Assembly (NCBI GenBank): GCA_030704615.1
Contig: CM060732.1
Span: forward strand, 53,981,053 to 54,045,052
Source of the DNA: Takakia lepidozioides
Taxonomy: Eukaryota > Streptophyta > Takakiopsida > Takakiales > Takakiaceae
DNA: 64,000 bases
Direction: 5' to 3'
Every line of letters starts with the position of its first letter. Within the stretch, counting starts at the first letter, position 1. This document shows positions 24,541 to 33,911 of the stretch, piece after piece. Under the pieces are notes generated by a model. The model was not told the DNA's origin. It saw only the letters and a program-made list of their open reading frames with translations, and did not search any database. A program made the translations under genes and the position numbers.

Positions 24541-24764
24541 TCTATCGCTACAGTTTTTTGGATATCCTCGATAGTACTTGAGAGAGTCTCATGCCTAGAA
24601 CACTCTGCGCGGAAACAAAAAGAAATTTTTGTCTTGATGACAAATTTCTCTGGAGTCTTCACTTCCATTGCAATCAGGCAAATCAAGCTAATAATCAATC
24701 TCACGCCTGTAGACCCTAGTCTCAAAAAACTTTGGATTGAGACGGGGTTGGGAATACAGTCAGA

Positions 24765-26043
24765 TTGGTCGCGGGAGGGAGGTCGTCCAGGGAAATCCGC
24801 ATCACAAGGGGTGTGGCGCAGGGAAACGCAATCAGCCCACTAACCTTTGCTTTGGTCAAGGACATGGTCTCCAAGTGGATCGAACTCGAATGCATAGGTT
24901 ACCGGGTCGGGAGAGGACCGCGTAGCTTGAAATTCCCGTCCAAGCACCCAACTCTGTCTGGGTTGACTCCCAGCTGCATGGTGGATTTCACCATGAGATT
25001 CTCGGCTAGCTCGTAGTGGGCTGCATTTGCAATGAGTTTGGAGAGAATCTTGAAGATCACCGGGAGCATTGTGATGGGACGCCAATTCCCTGGGTCTGAA
25101 GCGTCTTTACCCGGTTTAGGAATAAAAGTGATCAGACCAATTTTTCAACCAGAGCCTCCACCGAAATGGATGGTTTGTCAGTGTCTTGTGGCTCAATGGT
25201 CCATTTATGTTATTTGTGGACTGATTCCAAGAAGCGAGTATTGTGCATACGCTCGTTTTCAAGTTCGATCCGTCCCTGAGGTGTGCGCCTGGGCGGGGCG
25301 CGGCCTATCCCTCTCATCGACATACGGGGCCAATACTTCACCTCACCAAATACATTGTTGGCCTCGCTATTAAGGCCAAATCTCAAGAGAAAATCCAAAT
25401 TTTCCATCTTATCAAACGTGCTAGTCTCTTCTCACCAGGATGTCCGCCATTTTTTCTATGCGTTTGAGAAGTGAGATGCTCCTAGAGCTGAAAGTTTTTT
25501 CTTGCAGATTGCTCGGGGCTCTTTGTAATGGAACTGGTTTGAAAATTCAACTCCTCAATGGCTAAATTTCCGGACATAACCCTGCTCCAGACAGCAATAG
25601 TTTGAAAGAAAACTGAAGGGGGCGGTTGGACAGTGCTCGGATCTGAGGCGTACCTGACAACTCTGCCTCCTTTTCTAGCAGAAAGAGTGCCATCCCATCT
25701 TGGCTTACCCCTTGTGGCACTCCTCCCCCTTGAAGCGCCTCTTCCCCGTGTTTCCATTCTGCAAGGTCTCTGGCTGAATTGGAAATGAAGACGGGAAAAT
25801 CTTGCCATGGACATTTTGGAACTCGAACATTTTGAAGAACCACTTCACTAGGGGCTGTCGAGCACATGCTTTCAAGATTTTATAAGTCATTTGGTCATAT
25901 CCCGGTCCCCGATTCCCATCTCCTTGTGAAATGACTTTTGAGAGCTCTTTGGCATGTGTCTCATAATCTTTCCTATCGGAATCTTTCCCATCCACAAATG
26001 ACATGGGGACTGCTTGGTTCAGGGTCGGTTCCGGGTTCCACAT
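24765..26043. pseudogene. Broken and rearranged LINE reverse transcriptase
   Basis: Three pieces of a non-LTR reverse transcriptase are recognisable. On the minus strand, 26043 to 25705 contains GYDQMTYKILKACARQP and a GKI motif, the usual block before the polymerase core. On the minus strand, 25140 to 24920 contains FIPKPGKDASDPGNWRPIT and LPVIFKILSKLIAN, reverse transcriptase motifs 1-2. On the plus strand, 24801-24881 contains GVAQGNAISPLTFALVKD, the motif around the GxxQGxxxSP turn. The last piece is inverted relative to the others, so part of the element has been flipped. The catalytic FADD region is not visible. Confidence 0.7.
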
Positions 26044-26109
26044 CTTCCTCAGGAAATCGTTACCTTTAGGGAATTCTGAGACATCCCCCTCCTCCAGGAT
26101 CTCTCCCTG

Positions 26110-27235
26110 GAAGCTCGGTTCTCACTTTTACCTTCGTGTTTGTGTTTCTTCTTTGTTTCTGTTGCTTGTTTATGTTTCTCCGTCCTTTCGGTTCTTTGAC
26201 AATGTTTTTTAGTTCTTTTTATTAGTTTTATTTGTCTTTGTTCTTCACTTTTGGTTCTCTGTTTATGTTTCTTTCTAATCTCTATTTTTTGTCTTTCTGA
26301 GTGAGTTTTTTGATAGAATAGAACTTTCTCTTCTTTTTTCTCTTTCATTCTGTTGTCTTTTTTTTCTTTGAAAACTCTATAAGTATCCAGAACGAGGATC
26401 ATTTCCTTCACTTTCTTTTGCAAGCAAGCTTTTTGTATATAATAGAATAGTCTCTGAATTCTGCTCCTTTGCCATCGTTTGTGTTTCTTCTTTGCTTCTG
26501 TTGTTTGTTATGTTTCTTTGTTCTTTCGGTTCTGTGGCAAATAGAATTGTCTCTTAGTTCTTCTTAGTAGCCTTCATTTGTTTTTTTCTTTCACTTTCTA
26601 TTCTTTGTTTATGTTTCTTCCTGATCTCTGTTCTTTGTATTTCTGTGTGAGTTGTTCAGCGGAATATAACTGTTTATTCGTTCTTTCTGTTTCGTTTTGT
26701 TTTCTTTCTTCCTTGTTTGTGTTTCTTTCTTTGCTTTTGTTGTTTGTTTATGTTGCTTTGTTTTTTTGGTTCTGTGGCTAAATGAACTGTCTCCTAGTTC
26801 TAGTTTTGAGTAGATTTCATTTGTTTTTTTCCTTCGCTTTCTGTTCTATGTTTATGTTTCTTTCCGATCTCTATTCTTTGTATTTCTATGTGAATTGTAT
26901 AGCAAAATAGAACTTTCCATTCTTTTTCTCTCTTCGTTCTTTCTCATTCGTTTTGTTTCTTTCCTCTTCGTTTGTCTTTCTTCTTTGGTTCTGTTGTTTG
27001 TTTATGTTTCTTTGTTCTTTTGGTTCTGTGGCAAAATAGAAATGTCTCCTAGTTCTTACGAGTAGCATTCATTTGTTTTTTTCTTTCACTTTGTGTCTTT
27101 GTTTATGTTTTCTTTTTTAACTCCGTTCTTTGTATTTCTGTGTGAGTTGCTCAGCGAAATAGAACTTTCCCTTCTTTCATTCTCTTTATTTTTTCTCTTC
27201 GTTCTTCCTCTTTCGTTTCGTTTCGTTTTTAAAAA
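26110..27235. repeat. T-rich tandem array, about 240-250 bp units
   Basis: Roughly four units, with landmark TTCTGTTGTTTGTTTATGTT (variants at 26497, 26738 and 26990) followed by TTTGTTCTTTYGGTTCTGTG, AATTGTCTCYTAGTTCT and TTCTTTGTATTTCTGTGTGA. The strand is heavily biased to T, with few purines. Lysine-rich open frames on the minus strand are translations of the repeat. Confidence 0.75.
26370..26462. repeat. Direct repeat R1, right copy
   Basis: Second copy of the sequence at 24460-24540 (TATAAGTATCCAGAACGAGG). It lies inside the T-rich array. Confidence 0.6.
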
Positions 27236-28389
27236 AAAAAAATTCTCCCTCTAACATATTTGACACACTACCAAAAACACTATCTTATATTTCCAAAAAA
27301 TCATCAAAATTCATTACACTCTGATTATGCCACTTAAATGTAACATCATAATCTATAGTGTATACGATATTCAAGCATGATATCAATATAGTATGTACAA
27401 CTTAGATATTATAAATATAGTCAGAATTATATATATAGTATAGATAAGTATACGAAAAACGAATATTTATATTATATTAAATATATAAATATAAATTTAA
27501 ATGTATTTTAAAATCTAGCTATAATCTAACGACGTCGCTACATAAATCAACTATCATTCTATCCATCAACCAGTCAATTATCATTCCATCTATTATCATA
27601 AATCAATCATTATCAGTTATAATCATGTGTTATTTTTACTTACTACATAATTATTTATTCATATCACTTTATATCTTATCATTACATTTTCATATTTCAA
27701 ATTTAAAATCTTAAATATTTTTATTATTTATATAAATGAACATACTAAAATATTTATTTAAAAGACTCAATATTATAATAAATTTATTTATTTAGACATA
27801 ATGATGTATATTATGTATTATAAAAATAAAAATATTATCAATTTATATCATGCTTTTAATGTCAGATTCATCATTCTAATTTAAATCTAATAAATCAAGG
27901 TATCTATCATATTACATCTCAAAAACTTCAAATATACTGTTTATATTAATTAATTAAATTTATATTTAATATTAACGAATAATATTTAAATATTATATAT
28001 AATAATATAAATATGTTTTAAACATTTTAAATATAAATAAATATATAATGTAGAATATTATATTATATCATGTTTTCAACCTCAGACTTCATCATTTCAA
28101 TAAATTCAAAATCCATTCAATCAAATTATTTATCATATTATATTTGAAAATCTCCAATTTTTTTAACCTTTATGGTTAATCTTTAAGGCCTTTGGGCCAT
28201 AATTTTGTATGCTATAATGGATAGTTATAAGGGTTCGAATCCCTATACAAAAATAATTTTTGAAAACCAGGGCTGAAAGCAGTCCAATCTGATATAGGAG
28301 TTCATATTCGTATATTGTATAATGTGTGTATATCCATATTTATACATCAAATATGACATGTATAATATTGATCGTAATCAGATATACCA
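27236..28389. other. Extremely AT-rich spacer
   Basis: Almost entirely A and T, with ATTATAT-type runs and no open frame of interest. Its composition is unlike anything else in the window. A compact tRNA-like stem structure sits near its right end (28203-28252). Confidence 0.6.
28203..28252 (+). other. tRNA-like structure lacking an anticodon arm
   Basis: TTTTGTAT (28203-28210) pairs perfectly with ATACAAAA (28245-28252) as an acceptor-like stem. GCTA and TAGT (28211-28214, 28222-28225) can form a D-arm-like stem around TAATGGA. AGGG-TTCGAAT-CCCT (28230-28244) is a textbook T arm containing GGTTCGAATCC. Only four bases separate the D-like and T-like arms, so no anticodon arm can form. It may be a relic SINE head or chance; no expression evidence exists. 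Confidence 0.3.
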
Positions 28390-29240
28390 ATTCAATCAGC
28401 AATAAAAAATCGTTAGAGTGATTCTAAGAAACTCTTAGAGTGAATGTGTTGTTTTTTTAATCACTCTAAAAAATCCTTAGAGCGGCTCAGAGCGGCTCTA
28501 AGGGATCCTTAGAGAGATTGCAAAAAGCAATATAGTTTATTCTGTTTTCTTGCTCTAAGTAATGCTTGGATCAAATGTGAATAGCCATTTAGTTTTTTTT
28601 TGTTTTCCCGCTCTAATAAATCCTTAGAGCGGCTCTGAAGGATCCTTAGAGCAAATACATATAGCAATTTAGCTTTTTTATGTTTCCCTGCTGTAGAAAA
28701 TTCTAGAGCAGCTCTAAGGGATCCTTAAAGCGAATGTAAATAGCAATTTATATATATATTTTTAAATTTTCTTACTCTAAGTAATACTTAGATCGAATGT
28801 AAATAGCAAATTAGTTGTTTCTGTTTTTCCACTCTAAAAAACCCCTAGAGCGGCTCTAAAGGATTCTTAGAGCGAATATAAATAGCAATTTAGCTATTTC
28901 TGTTTTCCCGCTGTATGAAATCCTTAGAGCGGCTCTAAGGGATCCTTAGAAGGAACGTAAATAGCAATTTAGCTTGTTCTATTTTCCCAATCTAACAAAT
29001 CTTTACATTGGCTCTAAGGATATTAAGCGATTGTTAGAATAAAAGTAAAAAAATATGTTAAGGTTTATCTTCTTCGTCATGGTTGACCGATTTGTTTTCC
29101 CGCTCTATGAAATCCTTAGAGCGGCTTAGAACGTTATAAGGGATCCTTACAACGAACGTAAATAGCAATTTAGTTTTTTTAATTTTTCCAATTTAAGAGA
29201 TCCTTACATTGGCTCTAAGGGATCATTGGAATAAATGTAA
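28390..29240. repeat. Tandem array 2 of palindromic units
   Basis: Units of about 75-100 bp combine ATCCTTAGAGC-G-GCTCTAAGGGAT (core TTAGAGCGGCTCTAA, for example 28924-28938), a GGATCC-containing segment, and the linker GTAAATAGCAATTTAGCT followed by TGTTTTCCCGCTCTA. About eight to ten diverged units are present, the last two with altered ends. The linker differs from array 1, but the core differs by only one paired position. Confidence 0.85.
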
Positions 29241-30048
29241 AAAATATGTTAGGGTTTTTCTTCTTGGTCATGGTTGCTATCCTTTGAGATTTAACTCTTC
29301 TTCCCCTGCAATAATTCAACTATTAACAATATAGCTATTTGGCTAAAAATAATTAGATGTTTTGGCTAAAATATATTAGGGTTTAGCCAGAACTTGTCGA
29401 CGTGAACAAAAACTTGGCACTAGCTGGCATCCTAAAAAGCTCTAACTTAGGCCTTTAGGGGTTAACCCTTAGTAAGTTAAGCTCCCAGTGGTCGCCACAA
29501 ACAAATGAGCTACAGTTTGGAGGGGAGAACACTCACCATGATCTATGGCTCTGTCTTGAGCTAACAAAATTGTCATCAGGAGCTCTGAGACTAGAGCTGT
29601 TGCTGCGTGTTCAGCCGCTACTATTCATGACAACTTGCAAGATGGTGCCGACAAAACATTCTTCTCTCACCTTCTATACCCTGTGAATGGGATTCATTCA
29701 CAAGTGCGAATACGCTCACCAGCAAAGAGTTTCGGTTAAATGGATCCTACAATACAACAGGTGCATGAAGTTTTTGATTGCATTCGATCCGAGGAATACA
29801 GGACGGTCCAAGTTTTGCCGGATCATCCTAGGTCAAGTACACATTCCAGGCCTGATCTCTGTACATAGGTGAATGTCATGGCAGATTAGAATGCAGATGA
29901 TCAACACCTTCTTTATAGAGGACTTGAAAGTCTAGACCTTGATCATGGGTTTTACTTTTTGAGATGAATGGATATGAGATATGGGCAGCCGCTGGGGAGA
30001 TGTTTGCTCTCTCAACCATTTTCTTTTTGGCCACCGTAGCCACCGCCC
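29241..30048. other. 5' flank of the OSB gene
   Basis: Unique-looking sequence between array 2 and the OSB start codon. Short open frames exist but none with a recognisable domain. A TAG lies in frame at 30037, 12 bp before the chosen ATG, so any upstream coding exon would have to be spliced in. Confidence 0.4.
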
Positions 30049-33000
30049 ATGCACCATCTCCATCTCTGCAGCTTGCCCTGCTGTCCTGAATCAAGAAAAA
30101 CACGAAGAAAACGGGACCTTCATACACCGCACTCCCCTTTGCATTTGTCAAACCGCATTGCGTTCAGGGTTGGTCCAGAAAGTGTCAAGCCGGAGGAGGA
30201 CGTTGACGGACAGGGGGATGAGCAAGGCGGCTACCTGCAGATGGAGGGAAATGAATGGCCACGGCCACCAGTGGTCACATTCAGCAAGGAAATTGCTAAC
30301 ACAGTCCACTTCATTGGCCGGGTGGGCCGTGACATGGAGATCCAGTACCTGGATAATGGAAAGGTGTTGGCGAAATGCAGCCTTGCTGTGCCAAAGCCTG
30401 TTTCTAAGACAGATGCCCGGAGCTGGTAAGTGATTTCGTTCTACCGAAGAGGGATAAATAGACATGGAGGCATGGGCTACAGGCGTCCAGTTTCCTGCAG
30501 TGAATGGGGGAGAAGGTACTTGGATGATTGTCTGGGGGCAGATCGACGAGGTTGATTCTAAGTAGCGTCAGCCATAGGGATTGTCATGAATCGTCTAACT
30601 TCAATTGTGTGCGTAGTGCTGTTCTAGTTTTGGAGGCACAGGTGGCAGGAATTTTCGCTTTCATTTTAATACTGTGAACTCCCATTGTCTCCTTGTCAGA
30701 ACAGTAGACATTACCGTTACTTCGCTAGGTACAGACTGACATTCTGAGGTTGGGATGGCAGGTTGGAGTTGGAGATCTGGGATACTCTGGCAGAGAGTGC
30801 AGGGCATTATGTGAGAAAAGGGGATCGGATTTATGTTACAGGCCGTCTGGTTGTGGACGTGTATGGCATAAAGGGTAATCCTCTAAAAAGTGCCAAGGTC
30901 AGTGTTGCTTTGGCTGTCCCACTTCTATCTGAATTGAGTGGTTGTACAGGGTGGGGCCTCATATGGAATTTAGCATTGAGTTCCTTCATTCTAGACTTTC
31001 TAGGCAGCCTCTGTGCAGATTCGTCTTTCTGACATAGGCCTTTTACTTTTTGCCTCTCTCTCCCCCTCACGGTCTATGGCCGCAAGGCTACGCCAAACAA
31101 CCTCTTGTGACTACATTCTCTCTCTGTGTTCCACTACAAGGATCAGAATTGCTTGATAGCACATCTACATGAAGCGTTAGGTCTTAGATCCCTCCCTTAA
31201 TAGTTGTTTTTGGGCTGCTTGTTGATTGTATCCTGCTTTCTTTTGTCTCATGAACTTTTTGAGCTTTCCACAGACGCTGTAATTTCTCTTAATTTCTCTC
31301 TTTCTCTCCCTCTCTCTCTCTCTCTCTCTCCCTCAATTGGTTGATAACTTCAACCAGGCTAAGTCTCTAGATTCCATTCAAGTGGGGGTGCTCAAGGAGT
31401 GCATGTCAGCATGCTCTAAAACAGCTAATGTGGCTGTTTGGAGTGAGTTTGACATTCCTCGCTTAAGCTCCTGACGAGATGAATTCAAGGTCAGATGGTG
31501 GGGTCAGCTGCAACGTATGACTAAAGATAATCGACTCTATATCTTGGAAGCAGGATCGCCCTATTAAACAGGCTAAGTCCTGGCGGAAGAGGGTAAAAGA
31601 GATTTTCTAGGGTCTGAATCTAAGTCTACAATTCTTGAGCCTGCTGGATAAATCTGACTTAAGAGGCTGTAGTGTCCAACGCCATGTCTGTTGCCAGGAA
31701 ATTGTCTGATGAAAATGAAGTTAGGCAGAGAACTTCCCTGAACTTGTTTCCAGTCTGTGACATGGGTGAGGCCATCATGGATGACCTCAAGGGTTTACCC
31801 ACTCTCGGCACTAGACTGAAATTAAAGTTAGGGCGGGAAGCCTACCTTTGAACAGCAAACAAGGCAGAGAGGAAAGGGGGACTGCAAATGCCCGTTGTGT
31901 GGGCAACCTGAAGACAATATCCACTTTCTGATGCATTGTCCTGGGTACTCTCACCAGAGAGACACCCTCTTCAAATCCATCAAGGGAAGTGTTCCTGTAC
32001 CTCTGTTTACCAACTTGAAAATCTCGAGGCTGAGTCAAAAGCCCAGGCCTTTTTGGGGTCTAGTTATTGGGCAAATCACACACAACAGATTGATGTTTGT
32101 GTGAAGGGATTTCTAGAGGATATCTGGAAAACTCGGATCAATTGTCTGTTTCAAGATAAGTCATACTACCTGCGTCAGCCCCTGACAAAGGTAGTTTCTG
32201 TCCCTTTGTGTTCCGCTCAAACTGGGTGCGTGGTCAATGGCCACAAGGCTACGGCAAACAACGTCTTATAAGTACATTCTCTCTCTCTCTATGCAAAGCA
32301 TCCTTTTGCTCCACCCAGACTAGGCATGGGCTGTATGGCCACAAGGCTACGGCAAACAAAGTCCTACGAGTACATTCTATGCAAATGGTCCTCATTATGC
32401 TGATTTATAGACATGTCCTGTTGGACAGAACTTTTGAGTTCTCGTGTGGAATTGTGTTGATTGTTATACAGTGTAGTGAATCCCATCCCTATGTCGTTGC
32501 TCTTGCAGTATCACCAGTTGTGTAGTGAATCTTCAAGGGTAGTTGTTCGTTGGCTAATCACATTTCATGTTGGGTTGATTATGGGATGGTTTCTAGGCGG
32601 TGTAGATATTGGGCGGGTACACAAGTGGGGAGGGCCTGACAAGTGATCTAGTGTCATGTGCGAGACAGGTGGTTGTGAGCAAATTGAGCTTTGTGGAATC
32701 GGAGAATTCAGGTTGCCTTCTCTACCTTTCTGCTTCCTCGAGACTGGGACAAGGGTGCAGCAAGCAGTGTGATCTGCATAGGAGAAATAGAGGGAGAAGT
32801 GGAGCAGAGTTTGCCACACTCCCACTGGAGTCTGAAGTCTTATTCGGAGTTATGTTTCTCCTAGACTCAAAGAGCCACTGACCATGAGCAACCAATGACA
32901 GCAATTCTGTTCCGTAAAGACAGTAGGGAACCAAGACTAGCAGACTCAGCGGTTTTTAATGTGTCGTTGCGGGCTTCTTAAGCTGGCTTATCTGGTTGAT

Positions 33001-33825
33001 CTGACCATTCTTGTGATGTCATGCTAATGGTGTCTGCAGGCGTATATCCAAAAAGTCAAAATGCAGATATGGAGAGCCTTTGGATAAAGTATTTTTCAAA
33101 CCCAAGTGAATGGTGGGACAATCGAGGCAAAAAGGTGAGTGCATGTTACGTAAAAGCAGAAGCAAAAAACAAGGTAGATTGAATTTTTCTTCTCTCAGAT
33201 TGGTGATAGCGTCTGCTTTCTCTCTCTCTGCCTCCCTTGGTCTGACTCCCAAATTACATCTGCATGAGGCATTGACTCTTAGGCAATCCCTTGAACAATA
33301 GTTCATTTTTGGGTTCCTTGTGGGGGCCCCACTCTCTTTCTTGTTCCATGCTTTCTCTTGTCCGCTAACCTCTTTGAACTATCTGTGGAGGTTATAAACA
33401 TTTCATATCATTTCTCTCTTTTGTGTCTTGGTAGCCCTTTAGCATATGGACTAGGGTCTGGTGTTCTGTAGAAGGGGATTTATGCTTTTTAGGGGGAGGC
33501 AGAGATAGCTGACAGAAGAAATGGGTTGTGGGTGCAGATCAATCCCAGAGGACCAGATTTCAAGCACAAAAGTACCAACGAGCCACTGTGGATTGATAGC
33601 TGCGAGAAACCTGCGTGGGTAGATGGTCAATTGGAGAAGCTGGACATAGCCAGATCAACATCTGCAGCAAGCCCAGGTGGAGGCGGGTCGCAGGGACGCT
33701 TTCAGTACGACCATCCTTCCCCTTTTATGGATGTAGACCTCATGGACTTCTCATCATTCTTTGTTAGTTGCATGGGGTGTGACCCTTATTTATATTTTCA
33801 TGATGGGAGACAGTTCATGCCGTGA
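30049..33825 (+). CDS. Organellar single-stranded DNA-binding protein, OSB type
   Basis: Plant OSB proteins bind single-stranded DNA in mitochondria or plastids and limit illegitimate recombination. Five exons: 30049-30425, 30762-30897, 32669-32711, 33040-33134, 33538-33825. They total 939 nt, or 312 residues, with phases joining exactly. The N-terminus (MHHLHLCSLPCC, Arg- and Ser-rich) could be an organelle transit peptide. The OB fold runs from FSKEIANTVHFIGRVG through YLDNGKVLAKCSLAVPK, WLELEIWDTLAESAGHYV and KGDRIYVTGRLVVDV to VVVSKLSFVES. One PDF motif follows: WIKYFSNPSEWWDNRGKK then INPRGPDFKHKSTNEPLWI. A Gly-rich tail and an acidic FMDVDLMDF segment end the protein. Some plant homologues have two or three PDF motifs; this has one. 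The last ~25 residues are uncertain. Intron 2 carries LINE debris. Confidence 0.88.
31075..32380 (+). mobile_element. LINE remnants in OSB intron 2
   Basis: At about 31880-32030 the plus strand encodes CKCPLCGQPEDNIHFLMHC, then PGYSHQRDTLF: the Cys/His zinc-knuckle tail that ends many LINE ORF2 proteins. Downstream, the phrase GGCCACAAGGCTACGGCAAA, followed by CAACGTCTTATAAGTACATT, occurs at 32238, and variants occur at 32336 and 31079. A fourth, 38-bp copy with a target duplication sits at 50902. This phrase is therefore best read as the LINE 3' end. A CT-rich run lies at 31295-31330. All pieces are in the same orientation as the gene. Confidence 0.7.
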
Positions 33826-33911
33826 TGTGGAAGGGCAACGAACAAATAGACAGATATGCAAGGTGAGTTTGCTTGTCAGGGATTCTAATCGAGAGCTTCG
33901 AGTCGTGTAGG

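Noticed and set aside
26049-26423. 124-residue lysine-rich minus-strand ORF
   Set aside because: Lies in the T-rich tandem array; the composition is that of the repeat.
22490-29240. Repeat-spacer appearance reminiscent of a CRISPR array
   Set aside because: Spacers are themselves repeated AT-rich linkers, unit lengths vary widely, and the context is a plant nuclear genome without cas genes.
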